Shown: positions 1 through 8,055, counted from the stretch's first letter. The stretch is 64,000 nt of DNA from Bremerella sp. P1 (GCF_028748185.1 NZ_CP118164.1:2976001-3040000), one strand, 5' to 3'. The notes: a model not told the origin generated them from the sequence alone. Program-made: numbers and translations.

Positions 1-1683
1 CAGAAGACCGGCCGCTTCAACGTCATTCATCGACCACTGGGTGATGATGTCGTCCTTGCCGGAAACGCGGCAAAGGGGAACGTATTCCTCCAACGGCTCG
101 TCGGCGATCACCACGGCGGCCGCGTGCGTACCGACGTTTCGTGCCAGCCCTTCGATCTTCATCGCCAGATCGAGCAGCTCTTTGATGTCGGGGTTTGCGT
201 TGTAGGCGGACTGCATGTCCGCGCTTTGGGCGAGCGCATCCTTGAGCTTGATACCTAATTGATCAGGTACCATGCCGGTCACTTCATTGACCATATCCAG
301 TGGCAGACCCATCGCACGGCCAACGTCCTTGATTGCTGCCCGGGCGGCAAGCGTACCGAACGTGCCAATCTGGGCAACATTCGCCTCGCCGTACTTGTCC
401 TTCACATACTTGATGACCATTCCCCGACGTTCTTTATCGAAGTCGATATCGATATCAGGGGCTTCCAAACGGTTTTCATCCAGGAATCGTTCGAACAGCA
501 AGTCGTACTTGATCGGACAGACGTGGCTCATGTACAGGGCATAGCACACAATCGCGCCCACACCGCTACCACGAGCCGTGGCCGGAATGTTTTGCTTGCG
601 GGCCTCGACAACAAAGTCCCACACGATCAAGAAGTAGTTCGGAAAGCCGAGCCGGCTGATCACGCCCAGTTCGCGGTCTAGGCGAGTCATCACGACTTCG
701 CTCAATTCTCCGCCGGGCGCCATTTCCTCGTTGCCTTCGTACCGTTCTTTGAGACCCTGAATGCAGAGCTCGCGGAGGTAATCGTCGGCCGTCTTGCCAT
801 CGGGAATCTTGAACGATGGGAAGTGACGCTTGCCCAGTTCCAGGTCGATATCGACGGTGTCGGCGATTTCCTGGCTACGCGAACAGGCATCTTCCAGCCC
901 AGGGAAGCTGGCGTACATGTCGTCCGGACTACGAAGATAGAACTGATCGTTCTCCATCTTCATCCGCGAGGCATCCGTGCGGAACTTGCCGGTGTTCACG
1001 CAGAGCAAGATGTCCTGGGCTTCTGCATCACTTTGATCGACATAGTGCGTGTCGCTGGTCGCGACGAGGGGAAGGCCGATCTTCTTGGCGATGTCGACCG
1101 CGCCATCGAGCTGCATCTTCTGAATGTCGAGACCATTGTTCATGATCTCAATGAAGTAGCGATCGCCGAACAGATTATGGAACCAGCCAGCCGTCTCCTC
1201 GGCTTCCTTGACGACCTCGGCCGTATTGGTCCCGTTCATGACAATCTTCGAGAACTCGCTGCTCACGCAACCACTCAGGCAGATGATCCCTTCGTGGAAT
1301 TTCTCTAACAGTTCTTTATCGATACGCGGTTTGAAGTAGAAGCCTTCCAGGTAGGCGGCCGATGCCAGCTTCACCAGGTTCTTGAAGCCCGTCTTGTTTT
1401 TGGCCAGCAGCGTCAGGTGATAGTTCGAGCCGCGCATACCGCCCGATTTTTCCAGACGGCTGCCTGGGGCGATGTAGGCCTCGTAGCCAATGATCGGATT
1501 GATCTCGTTGGCTTTGCACGTGTTGTAGAACTGCAGCGCCCCGTGCAGGTTACCGTGATCGGTCAAAGCCAGCGCGTTCATGCCGTGTTCTTTGGCACGC
1601 GTCACGAGCTTGGGAATCGGACCCGCTCCGTCCAAAAGACTGTAGTGCGAATGGCAATGCAAATGGACGAACGACTGGCTCAT
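1..1683 (-). CDS. dnaE: DNA polymerase III alpha subunit, N-terminal 561 codons (runs off the window)
   Basis: Replicative polymerase, cytoplasmic. The frame starts at ATG 1683 (MSQSFVHLHCHSHYSLLDG) with a purine-rich stretch GGAGCGGAG upstream, and it is open to base 1, so the C-terminal half lies outside. The N-terminal PHP-domain signature HLHCHSH is clear. The palm segment EAPDIDIDFD, holding the catalytic aspartates, is near residue 410, and the family pattern continues through GTFGTLAARAAIKDVGR to the window edge. The order PHP then palm fits DnaE rather than PolC, which carries an OB fold and a proofreading exonuclease ahead of this. Codon use matches the right flank, so this is host. 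Very sure of family; function is from established knowledge of DnaE. Confidence 0.97.
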   Translation of the reverse strand, partial: MSQSFVHLHCHSHYSLLDGAGPIPKLVTRAKEHGMNALALTDHGNLHGALQFYNTCKANEINPIIGYEAYIAPGSRLEKSGGMRGSNYHLTLLAKNKTGFKNLVKLASAAYLEGFYFKPRIDKELLEKFHEGIICLSGCVSSEFSKIVMNGTNTAEVVKEAEETAGWFHNLFGDRYFIEIMNNGLDIQKMQLDGAVDIAKKIGLPLVATSDTHYVDQSDAEAQDILLCVNTGKFRTDASRMKMENDQFYLRSPDDMYASFPGLEDACSRSQEIADTVDIDLELGKRHFPSFKIPDGKTADDYLRELCIQGLKERYEGNEEMAPGGELSEVVMTRLDRELGVISRLGFPNYFLIVWDFVVEARKQNIPATARGSGVGAIVCYALYMSHVCPIKYDLLFERFLDENRLEAPDIDIDFDKERRGMVIKYVKDKYGEANVAQIGTFGTLAARAAIKDVGRAMGLPLDMVNEVTGMVPDQLGIKLKDALAQSADMQSAYNANPDIKELLDLAMKIEGLARNVGTHAAAVVIADEPLEEYVPLCRVSGKDDIITQWSMNDVEAAGLL

Positions 1684-1874
1684 TCGGGCTCCGCTCCGTG
1701 GACTGGGCTGCGACTGTGTTAGAAGGACGCAGCGAGAAGACTCATCAACCCACTGATTCTATCAGGTTGATGAGGATTGAAAACCGAAACTGGCCCCTAT
1801 TCGCGTAACTCGTAATAGGGCTGTCGTTTCGTACTATGGCCACAGCTCAAATGGATGAACTTCGAAGTTCATGT

Positions 1875-2561
1875 CTACTCCGGTTCACCGATACTGCGAA
1901 GCAGCATCGCCAGTCGTGATTGCAGATCCAGGAGGTTCTGCCACTCACGCATTTCGAGCACGACGTTTTCGGTCCGTTCGTTGACTTCCACGCTTACCAG
2001 CAAGTGCCGGATGCGAATGTGAACGTAGTCCATCAGCTCGGCAAGCTGTGCGGCCTGGGCAGGACTGAGGCGTTCAGGCAGCTCAGGAGGCTGCAGGGAA
2101 TAGATGGCGGCCTGCAGGTCATCTTGCTGAGCGTTCCAGTTCAGCTCGAATTCAAGCGAAGACTCCCCTTCGTGATCGCTGGGGCCGTGGGTGCGGTCGT
2201 CGTCGGGAAGGTTCTCTTCCTTTTCTTCCTGCTGCTTACGCAGCGCGGCCAAACGAACGGCAATTTGTGACTCGGAACCGTAGATAATTACTGATCGCCC
2301 AACTTGGATCATATCGCCGTGGCGGAGAATTCGGAGATGGATGTCTTCTCCGTTGACGCGCGTACCATTGGTGCTTTCCAGGTCGGTCAACACGATTTTG
2401 TTGTGGTCTTCCTGAATTTTCAGGTGGAAGCGGCTAACGCGGTCATCCTTGAGCTGAAGAGTGTTCCCTTCTTCGCGACCGATGGATACTGGGGTCTCCA
2501 ACCCCTCATAAACCGCCCCCCGGTCGGCGCCGTCGATGATCCGCAACGTGATGTAGGCCAT
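1875..2561 (-). CDS. FHA-domain protein
   Basis: Probable phosphothreonine-binding signalling protein, cytoplasmic. The N-terminal FHA domain (about residues 2-95) shows the SIGREEGNTLQL strand, the VSRFHLKI segment (conserved Ser-Arg and His) and the ESTNGTRVNG loop, all hallmark FHA positions. A charged linker follows, then a C-terminal helical region (about 140-228) rich in heptad-like leucines that I do not recognise. I prefer the ATG at 2561 (MAYITLRI), which begins directly at the first beta strand; an in-frame ATG at 2624 would add a low-complexity tail. No good ribosome site is visible at either, as is common in planctomycetes. Lies between dnaE and tRNA-Arg; partner kinase or process unknown. 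Confidence 0.85.
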   Translation of the reverse strand: MAYITLRIIDGADRGAVYEGLETPVSIGREEGNTLQLKDDRVSRFHLKIQEDHNKIVLTDLESTNGTRVNGEDIHLRILRHGDMIQVGRSVIIYGSESQIAVRLAALRKQQEEKEENLPDDDRTHGPSDHEGESSLEFELNWNAQQDDLQAAIYSLQPPELPERLSPAQAAQLAELMDYVHIRIRHLLVSVEVNERTENVVLEMREWQNLLDLQSRLAMLLRSIGEPE

Positions 2562-2723
2562 AAACTTGTGGATTTCTGTTGGGGGAAGCGATGAGGTATC
2601 TGGGCAGCTGGGTGCCGTTAACATTATGCAGCACCGCAAACAATTTCGCGAGTAGTGCGCAAAACCGCAGGGATTAGGCCACTTGGTGAACCTGAGTCAC
2701 CTAAGAACTGTCCGATGCGGTAG

Positions 2724-2751
2724 TTGCGGCCAGATGGCAAAATGGTATCAT
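2724..2751 (+). promoter_or_regulatory. Probable promoter of tRNA-Arg
   Basis: TTGCGG (2724-2729), a 16-bp spacer, then TATCAT (2746-2751), about 22 bp before the tRNA gene. It lies outside the prophage, so the tRNA keeps its own promoter after integration. Inference from sequence only. Confidence 0.5.
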
Positions 2752-2773
2752 CACTCAATTGCTGAAAACGCAA

Positions 2774-2846
2774 GCGGGAGTAGCTCAATGGATAGAGCAT
2801 CGGTCTTCGGAACCGAGGGTTGGGGGTTCGAGTCCCTCCTCCCGTG
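2774..2846 (+). tRNA. tRNA-Arg(TCG), prophage attachment gene
   Basis: A 73-nt cloverleaf. Acceptor stem GCGGGAG pairs with CTCCCGT, with a G-T first pair. The D stem is GCTC/GAGC, the anticodon stem TCGGT/ACCGA carries loop CTTCGGA (anticodon TCG, reading CGA), and the T arm has loop TTCGAGT. No CCA is encoded. The last 45 nt lie inside the phage attachment repeat, so integration replaced the 3' part with an identical phage-carried copy and left a working tRNA here. The tRNA's own terminator is now 51 kb away, beyond attR. Confidence 0.97.
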
Positions 2847-2849
2847 CTT
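2802..2849 (+). repeat. attL core, 48-bp repeat
   Basis: Begins GGTCTTCGGAACCGAGGG and ends CCCGTGCTT. Identical to 54130-54177. It covers the anticodon loop through the 3' end of tRNA-Arg plus three bases. Flanking bases differ at both ends (C versus A before, T versus A after), which fixes the repeat length. Confidence 0.97.
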
Positions 2850-2900
2850 TTAAAGTGTTATGCCACAACGACTTGGATGTGATTCGACCATGGCCTAAAC

Positions 2901-2950
2901 TGTACACTTATCGCCACTCTGAAGACAAGATTGTGTACATAGTGTGTACA
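2901..2950. promoter_or_regulatory. Probable integrase arm-type sites, left end
   Basis: Three copies of a GTGTGTACA-like nonamer sit just inside attL: TGTACAC at 2901-2907 (inverted), TGTGTACA at 2932-2939 and GTGTGTACA at 2942-2950. Three more lie just inside attR. Short repeats placed on both attachment arms are what tyrosine integrases bind through their N-terminal domain; binding here is inferred. Confidence 0.65.
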
Positions 2951-2955
2951 TTGAG

Positions 2956-4005
2956 CTAGTAGGGCAGACGCTCGCTCACCCTGCGTTTGGACGCATCGGT
3001 AGACTTTGTGTAGATCTTCAAAGTCAGTTCCACCGTTGAGTGGCCTACAATTTCCTGCACGCTGCGTGGATCACAGCCCGCTTCGATTGCCTGGGTTACA
3101 AACGTGACTCTCAGGCTGTGAATATCCACACTGCCGCCTGGCTTGCCATCGTTGATGCCAGCAGCCTTGCAGCGTACATAGAAGCGTGTGAGCAGGTTAT
3201 TCCTCCAGGGATTGCCTGCAGTATTCACAAAGACATACTCTGGGTGCTCTCGATGCTGACGCAATTGCTTGATGAAATCACATGGCAGAGGAATCTCTCT
3301 GTACCTGCGCGATTTTGTTCCCTTAGCCTGCAAAGCAATGTGATCCTTCCTCAGGTCCCTCCACTTGAGCCCCGTGAACTCTCCAGCTCTCATGCCAGTC
3401 TTCAGTGCTGTGAGCCACATAAGGCGCTCCTGCGGCCTCTCAGTAGCCTTCAGCAGCTTGCCAATTTCTTCCACGGTCAGGGCGCGTCTCTCTTTCCCTG
3501 GCGTATGCTTCAGTCGCTGGTAGTGGGGCTGTGGCAGGTCGTGCAGACGCAATTGCCTGGCCACCTTAAAAAGATTCAGCAAGTTACCAACCTGCTTGTT
3601 TATCGTTTTAGGCTGTACCTGCTTCCTGCGAGACTCAACGAAAAGAAGTATAGACCCCTCATTCAGATCCCCTATACAATGGGGGGCACATATCGTGTGA
3701 AAGAGTGTGGCACTGTGTACATATTCCTCGTATTGTTTGGCAGAAACATGCTGTTTTATATATCTCAGTGCCTCACCCTTGGTCTGGTGCCACTGGGAAT
3801 TAACTTGACCAGACGTGTCAATGCTCGTAAATTGTTGTGCAGTAGTTGCGCGCAGTTCTTTCAGTTTCCTGCGCGCAACTCTCAGGTTGCTAGTGTGCAA
3901 GGATTGCTGAATCAATTTGTTGTTACAACGAAAGCGAGCCCAATAAATGTCCCCTCTTTTCGCAATGCCCGTAATGCCCTGCGAGCCAGTTTTGGATTTC
4001 GTCAT
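2956..4005 (-). CDS. int: Tyrosine recombinase, phage integrase
   Basis: Site-specific integration and excision at tRNA-Arg. 349 residues from ATG 4005 (MTKSKTGSQGITGIAKRG). The N-terminal half has an arm-binding-like strand pattern (GDIYWARFRCNNKLIQQSL) and a core-binding helical region. The catalytic domain holds R206 (TGMRAGE), H296 and R299 (HSLRVTF), H322 (IVGHST) and Y332 (LKIYTKS), the full R-H-R-H-Y set. It reads towards attL and ends 107 bp from it, the usual integrase position. The start is uncertain: an upstream in-frame start at 4083 exists, but it would run through the oppositely read regulator gene. The ATG at 4005 overlaps that gene's ATG by two bases. Confidence 0.95.
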   Translation of the reverse strand: MTKSKTGSQGITGIAKRGDIYWARFRCNNKLIQQSLHTSNLRVARRKLKELRATTAQQFTSIDTSGQVNSQWHQTKGEALRYIKQHVSAKQYEEYVHSATLFHTICAPHCIGDLNEGSILLFVESRRKQVQPKTINKQVGNLLNLFKVARQLRLHDLPQPHYQRLKHTPGKERRALTVEEIGKLLKATERPQERLMWLTALKTGMRAGEFTGLKWRDLRKDHIALQAKGTKSRRYREIPLPCDFIKQLRQHREHPEYVFVNTAGNPWRNNLLTRFYVRCKAAGINDGKPGGSVDIHSLRVTFVTQAIEAGCDPRSVQEIVGHSTVELTLKIYTKSTDASKRRVSERLPY

Positions 4006-4402
4006 GCCACCTAAACCCGAATCAGAGAACGATAGAAAGAGCGAGGCTGTCGAGCCTGTATTGCGCTTTCTAACAAACCTCAAGGCTTTTCGCGAGTGCC
4101 TGGGGATGGATCGTAAACAGATGGGTGAGTTCCTTGGTTACAACTCACCTGGCCCATACTACCGCATGGAAGATTACCTCGACCCTAAGAAGCGAGGCAC
4201 GCGCCATGTACACGCTCCCAATATCCAGCGCATGTGGGATGTATGCACCAGCCTGGACCTGGACTTCTACGAGATGATCTCGTGTGAACTCGACTTCAGC
4301 GACTTCGATACGACTGCCTATTTACTGCAAATGATGAAAAAGAAAAGAGCTGTTGATCTGTACAAAGAGCGAACCAGGGACAGGGGTTACGACAAGAAGT
4401 AG
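4004..4402 (+). CDS. HTH (XRE-like) regulator, candidate phage repressor
   Basis: 132 residues from ATG 4004 (MPPKPESENDRK). Residues of the segment RECLGMDRKQMGEFLGYN followed by PGPYYRMED fit the helix-turn-helix spacing of XRE/Cro-type proteins. The C-terminal half (DVCTSLDLDFYEMISCELDF) could be a dimerisation part but is not recognised. It is divergent from the integrase and first in the early region, where lysogeny regulators often sit, so it is the best candidate in the element for binding the dispersed TTCTCACTASTTGANAA motif. A longer frame from 3947 exists but would run into the integrase gene. HTH assignment fairly sure; repressor role is inference. Confidence 0.65.
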   Translation: MPPKPESENDRKSEAVEPVLRFLTNLKAFRECLGMDRKQMGEFLGYNSPGPYYRMEDYLDPKKRGTRHVHAPNIQRMWDVCTSLDLDFYEMISCELDFSDFDTTAYLLQMMKKKRAVDLYKERTRDRGYDKK

Positions 4403-4408
4403 TACGCA

Positions 4409-4433
4409 TCCACAACCGCAAGTGGGATTTTTT
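4409..4433 (+). terminator. Weak terminator-like hairpin after the HTH gene
   Basis: CCAC (4410-4413) can pair with GTGG (4422-4425), followed by a T-rich run ATTTTTTC. The stem is only four base pairs, so this is a weak call. Confidence 0.3.
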
Positions 4434-4491
4434 CTAGGAAAATGCTTGTGTTCAAAACGCCTCTTTGCAATAACTATCTGCGGCAGGACTG

Positions 4492-4509
4492 TTCCTCAGA
4501 TGTTGACAA
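4492..4509 (+). promoter_or_regulatory. Operator-like motif copy, start of early operon
   Basis: TTCCTCAGATGTTGACAA, 15 bp before the first early gene and just ahead of its ribosome site AAGGAGG. It is one of about 14 copies of the TTCTCACTASTTGANAA motif in the prophage. No convincing -10 box was placed here, so it may act as a block to transcription rather than lie in a promoter spacer. Confidence 0.55.
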
Positions 4510-4524
4510 CGCAAGGAGGCCCAA

Positions 4525-5592
4525 ATGCAGGTTTCTACAGCTCTCTCCACTCTTGATGCCACGTGCGAATCATTGCAGCTGGATGATCGCACCAAGTTCT
4601 GTATGCGAGGCCAGCTGCGTGCCTACGCCGAACACTGGGATGGCTTCAATCACTTTGGTCGCTACAAGCTGGCCAGTATCAATGGTGTGACAGAAGGTAT
4701 TGAAGTTGAACTGCGTTGCAATCTCAGTGACTCCTGGCGTACCATTAGCTACCTCGACAAACTACTGGTCGATGACTTTGGCAACCTGTGCATCATGGAT
4801 CACAAGATGCTCAGCAAGTGGGACTTCTTCCCCATGTCTACCGACATGCGTGTGCTCCACATGGACCCGCAGATCCGCATGTACCAGATGGTGTGCCACC
4901 TGAATGACTTGCCTGTCACACATCACGTGCATGACATTGCAGTCAATCTCAAGCCATCGCCCAAGGTGGTTGGACCTACCTTCCTAAAGGAGATCGGCGA
5001 GCACTGCACCTATCGCGGCCACAAGATCAGTGAGGAATCACATGACCACGTGATGGGAACTGAGGGTGCCAAGGAAACCGATGAGATGCTGGAGCACACT
5101 GTCTATGCAGCCCTGATGAGCAAGCCAGCGAAGTACTTCGGCCATCCCCGTGTGAACATGAGCAATGATCGCGTGTGTGAGGCGGCACAGCGTCTGGTGC
5201 AGATCACCGAGGAGATTGACAATCGCGTAGAAGAAGACACCCACTGGAAGAACCCCAAGCACTGCAAGGCATTCGGCAAGGAATGTGAATACCTAGCCCT
5301 GTGTGAACACTCAGACGATCCCAGCAGTGCCAACTGGAAGCCACGTGGAGAATCACGTGAAGACTCGGGCAGCCATTCCAATCGCCTCAGTCATTCGCGA
5401 GTGGAGTGCTACCTGGGCTGCCCTAAGAAACACTACTGGCGTTACATCTACAACAGCACAGGGATTGTTCCTGTGGCTCCAGGCGATAGCTACTACACTG
5501 ATCGTGGCACTGCCTGGCATGCGGCCATGGACACCCTTTACCGAGACAACTGTGACTCTGTTGTGGTCACAGCGAATGAGTTGCTTGTTTAA
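4525..5592 (+). CDS. RecB/Cas4-like PD-(D/E)XK nuclease with permuted motif order
   Basis: Probable phage recombination exonuclease. The core motifs are D78 (YLDKLLVDD), D92-H-K94 (IMDHKM) and Q117-Y120 (QIRMYQM), followed by Cys 247, 254 and 260 of an iron-sulphur cluster (CKAFGKECEYLALC). In the RecB/Cas4/AddB family the segment CPxxxxYRY...RGxxxH comes first. Here it appears at the C-terminus instead: LGCPKKHYWRYIY (C299) and RGTAWHAAMD (H332), after which the frame stops. The protein therefore looks circularly permuted, or like a domain tail fused to a truncated second copy. Ribosome site AAGGAGG is 8 bp upstream. First gene of the early operon; followed by a Sak4-like ATPase and an SSB-like gene, a recombination set. 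Confidence 0.8.
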   Translation: MQVSTALSTLDATCESLQLDDRTKFCMRGQLRAYAEHWDGFNHFGRYKLASINGVTEGIEVELRCNLSDSWRTISYLDKLLVDDFGNLCIMDHKMLSKWDFFPMSTDMRVLHMDPQIRMYQMVCHLNDLPVTHHVHDIAVNLKPSPKVVGPTFLKEIGEHCTYRGHKISEESHDHVMGTEGAKETDEMLEHTVYAALMSKPAKYFGHPRVNMSNDRVCEAAQRLVQITEEIDNRVEEDTHWKNPKHCKAFGKECEYLALCEHSDDPSSANWKPRGESREDSGSHSNRLSHSRVECYLGCPKKHYWRYIYNSTGIVPVAPGDSYYTDRGTAWHAAMDTLYRDNCDSVVVTANELLV

Positions 5593-5613
5593 CCTTACTC
5601 ATAAGGAGAATTG

Positions 5614-6447
5614 ATGAGTGATTTAATGGAGAGACTGCGCACGAAGCTGGACAAGGTGCGACCACCTTCGATCCTGCTGACTGGGCAGCCGAAAATCGGC
5701 AAGACTGAGATGGCGTCTTTTGCGCCCAAGCCTGTCTTTGCCTATGACGACAAGGAACTTGGCATCGAAACACTGTCCCAGGCTGGTACTGCGGGCAATG
5801 ATTGTCAGTTCCTGCCTGCTCACACCAAGTGGCAGGATGTGCTGGATGACACCCAGGCCCTGGTCAATGAAGACCATGACCGCAAGACGTTCATCTACGA
5901 CACCATTGGTGGTGCAGCTCGCCTGTGTCGCGAATGGTTCATTGAAACTCACTACGCCCAAGGACGCAGCCTGGACAAAGCGATCCAGCAGTTCAATGGG
6001 TTTGGTGGTATCAATGGCCATCGCGACATGCTGCCCTACTTCATGCAGTGGATCACCATGCTGGATCAGTTGCGTAACAAGGGCGTGATGGTGATCCTGC
6101 TCTCGCATGTGATTCCTGTGAAGGAAAAGAATCCTTCGGGCGAGGACTACATGCAGTGGGAGCCTGATATCCACGGCGTACTGCGTAGCGAACTATTCAA
6201 GTGGGCCGACTGCATGGTCATGGCCGACCACCTGCGCAGCGTGAATGATGATGACATGAAGGTGAAGGGTGATGTCATGCGGGTGCTACGCACCCAGCCT
6301 GGGCCTGGCTACTCGGTCGGTGGTCGCTTCCGTGGCCTGCCCGACATGATCGACATGGGTGCTACTGGGCAGGAAGCTTGGAGCAATTTCTGGAGTGCAT
6401 TGAAGCCACTGATCGTGAAGAAGAAGGAGGTTTCTGATGGTAGCTAA
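5614..6447 (+). CDS. Sak4-like RecA-fold recombination ATPase
   Basis: Probable single-strand-annealing/recombination ATPase of the phage nucleotide-binding (AAA_24/Sak4) type. Walker A GQPKIGKT is at residues 24-31, a Walker B-like strand KTFIYDT near 92, and the family-typical strand GVMVILLSHVIPVKEK about two-thirds along, with KWADCMVM following. Start is ATG 5614 with AAGGAG five bases upstream; a TTG three bases earlier is less likely. It sits between a RecB/Cas4-like nuclease and an SSB-like gene, the usual Sak4 neighbourhood in phages. The next gene overlaps it by 11 bp. Confidence 0.8.
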   Translation: MSDLMERLRTKLDKVRPPSILLTGQPKIGKTEMASFAPKPVFAYDDKELGIETLSQAGTAGNDCQFLPAHTKWQDVLDDTQALVNEDHDRKTFIYDTIGGAARLCREWFIETHYAQGRSLDKAIQQFNGFGGINGHRDMLPYFMQWITMLDQLRNKGVMVILLSHVIPVKEKNPSGEDYMQWEPDIHGVLRSELFKWADCMVMADHLRSVNDDDMKVKGDVMRVLRTQPGPGYSVGGRFRGLPDMIDMGATGQEAWSNFWSALKPLIVKKKEVSDGS

Positions 6448-6685
6448 GTTCTCACTACTTGAGAAGGAGGGTGATCCACCAGCGATGGCTCGGTTCTTTC
6501 TGCGTGAGACAGAACGTACAGTGCAGTTGTGTTTCTACCAGGAGGACGAAGACCCTGAGAGAGATGCGCCATGGTCTGTGCTTGAGATACTGAGATCCAA
6601 TGGCAAGCTGAAGCTGAGCACTGGGTTGCCGAAAGAGTATGTGGCAACTGACAATAAAGGCAAGATCGTATTGGAGAAAGACTAA
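6437..6685 (+). CDS. Small hypothetical early protein
   Basis: 82 residues, acidic and basic patches, no recognised motif (MVAKFSLLEKEGDPP). Ribosome site AGGAGG lies six bases before ATG 6437. It overlaps the Sak4-like gene by 11 bp and shares one base with the SSB-like gene (TAATG), so the three are translationally linked and it is probably part of the recombination set. Its first codons contain a complete copy of the operator-like motif at 6449-6465. Confidence 0.7.
   Translation: MVAKFSLLEKEGDPPAMARFFLRETERTVQLCFYQEDEDPERDAPWSVLEILRSNGKLKLSTGLPKEYVATDNKGKIVLEKD
6449..6465 (+). promoter_or_regulatory. Operator-like motif inside a coding region
   Basis: TTCTCACTACTTGAGAA, the most symmetric copy (arms TTCTCA and TGAGAA around five bases). 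It lies within the first ten codons of the small gene at 6437, with no -35 or -10 partner, the arrangement expected of a transcription-blocking stoperator. Confidence 0.6.
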
Positions 6686-7218
6686 TGCCAAGTAAATTCA
6701 ATCCTGGCACCTATCGTGCCACTGTCAACAGTCGCGTTTTCACCAAGAACAACTTTGGTGATGACGTACTGGAAATTGTCTGCAAGCCTACAGCTCAACT
6801 GTTGGCTGGCGGTATCGAGACACCCATCGAAGGCAATAACCTTGCCTGGGTGCAAATCCCACTGTGGAAAGCAGTGCAAGAGAACGGCAAGTGGGTGACA
6901 AAGGAAGGCACATCGAGTGACTTCTTTGAGCCATCCATGAAGGCTCTGGGTGTGCCTGAGGGGCAGTATGCTTCCGCAGACACTTGCAGTGAATTCGCCA
7001 GCGAGATTGTCATCTACAACAAGCCGAACACCAACGGCGACAAGTCGTATGACAACTGGCGTCTGAGCCTGCCTCGTGGCGAGGGCAAGAAACAGGCAGA
7101 GCCACCTAAGACCGATCCCACGGTCAAGGCCAAGCTGCAAATGGCTCTCGGTGGTAAGCCTGCGGCTGCTCAGCCTGCTACGGCCAGTGCGGCTGCTGAC
7201 GAGGACTGCCCGTTCTAG
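6685..7218 (+). CDS. Single-stranded DNA-binding-like protein
   Basis: 177 residues. The N-terminal part (MPSKFNPGTYRATVNSRVFTK) is a beta-rich stretch like phage SSB/DUF669-type proteins. A long Lys/Ala/Pro linker follows, and the protein ends in an acidic tip DEDCPF, closely resembling the DDxPF tip by which SSB recruits partner proteins. Start ATG 6685 shares a base with the previous stop. Position after a Sak4-like ATPase supports an SSB role in replication and recombination. OB fold itself not provable by eye. Confidence 0.68.
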   Translation: MPSKFNPGTYRATVNSRVFTKNNFGDDVLEIVCKPTAQLLAGGIETPIEGNNLAWVQIPLWKAVQENGKWVTKEGTSSDFFEPSMKALGVPEGQYASADTCSEFASEIVIYNKPNTNGDKSYDNWRLSLPRGEGKKQAEPPKTDPTVKAKLQMALGGKPAAAQPATASAAADEDCPF

Positions 7219-7224
7219 TTTATC

Positions 7225-7247
7225 TTGACGTTCTCACTAGCGACAAA
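7225..7247 (+). promoter_or_regulatory. TTGACG plus operator-like motif
   Basis: TTGACG (7225-7230) is followed directly by TTCTCACTAGCGACAAA (7231-7247), the same layout as at 51434-51456. No good -10 box stands at the right distance, so promoter activity is doubtful while the operator copy is clear. Confidence 0.55.
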
Positions 7248-7294
7248 CGCCTGTCAGTAATGGTGCTGGCAGGTAGATGGTAAGGAGATCATCA

Positions 7295-7573
7295 GTGGCA
7301 AGTAAACGCCCTGACGTACGTGTTACCAGGCACGCTCTGAAACGATTCAAGACACGCGGTGGTGGCACTAGAAGCGACATGCTCAAGAGCCTGCACAAGG
7401 CACGTGAATGTGAGCCATGGCAGATTGAGCGAATCAAGGCAGGTTGCCCTGAATCACATGACGATGGAGCGTTCTTCTGCACTGATCAAGGCTTGATCTA
7501 CGTGTGCAAGAAGGACATGGGGCAAGTGGTTGTGATCACAGTGCTGAAGACAAAAGATTTAGGAGGTGTGTGA
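7295..7573 (+). CDS. Small basic protein, possibly a RelE/DUF4258-like fold
   Basis: 92 residues from GTG 7295, which has AAGGAG seven bases upstream; an ATG at 7277 overlaps that ribosome site and is less likely. The pattern VTRHALKRFKTRG at the N-terminus and GLIYVCKKD...VVVITVLKTK at the C-terminus recalls DUF4258/BECR-fold RNase-like proteins. Several catalytic families share this outline, and no antitoxin partner is visible. Treat as hypothetical. Its stop overlaps the HNH gene start (TGATG). Confidence 0.55.
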   Translation: MASKRPDVRVTRHALKRFKTRGGGTRSDMLKSLHKARECEPWQIERIKAGCPESHDDGAFFCTDQGLIYVCKKDMGQVVVITVLKTKDLGGV

Positions 7574-8055
7574 TGGAGGGGGAATCACGGAAGGTTTGTC
7601 CAATCTGCGGTGTAGACAAGCCCTTTGCGGATTACCACAGGTGCAGCGCTAGGGGCGATGGCGTTCAGTATAAGTGCAAGGAATGCACGAGAGCCAGAGA
7701 CAGGAGTAGGTATTACTCCGACAGGCAGAAGGCGATTGACAGGGTGACCAAGTGGAGGGAGGACAACCCCGACAAGCTTAATAGCTGGAGGAGAAGTGAC
7801 CCTGGAAAGGAGTCAGTGAACTCGGCGTGTCGAAGATACAGGGAGAAGCACCCAGAGAGGGTCAAGGCCAGGGCCGCTGTTGGCGCTGCCATTAAACATG
7901 GAAGATTGGCCAAGCCATCTGAATGTGATGAATGCGGCAGTTCGAGCGAGAAGATCGAAGCGCACCACCACAAGGGTTACACAAGAGAACACTGGCTCGA
8001 TGTGCAGTGGCTGTGCACCCAGTGTCATGGCAAAACCCGCAGAAAGGATTATTAG
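7573..8055 (+). CDS. HNH endonuclease, copy 1
   Basis: 160 residues. An N-terminal zinc ribbon (CPICG...CKEC) is followed by a long Arg/Lys-rich helical linker. The C-terminal HNH motif has CDECG, then HHHKGYTREHWLDVQWLCTQCH, in which the histidines and the two CxxC pairs bind metal. Start ATG 7573 overlaps the previous stop, with AGGAGG just upstream; its TAG overlaps the GTG start of the primase-helicase. Two paralogues with the same layout are at 22888-23394 and 44636-45163. Free-standing homing endonuclease is the likely role. Confidence 0.85.
   Translation: MEGESRKVCPICGVDKPFADYHRCSARGDGVQYKCKECTRARDRSRYYSDRQKAIDRVTKWREDNPDKLNSWRRSDPGKESVNSACRRYREKHPERVKARAAVGAAIKHGRLAKPSECDECGSSSEKIEAHHHKGYTREHWLDVQWLCTQCHGKTRRKDY

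Noticed and set aside
3040-4014. Long rightward open frame (324 residues) opposite the integrase
   Set aside because: It is the complement of the well-motifed integrase and lacks any domain or ribosome site; a shadow frame.
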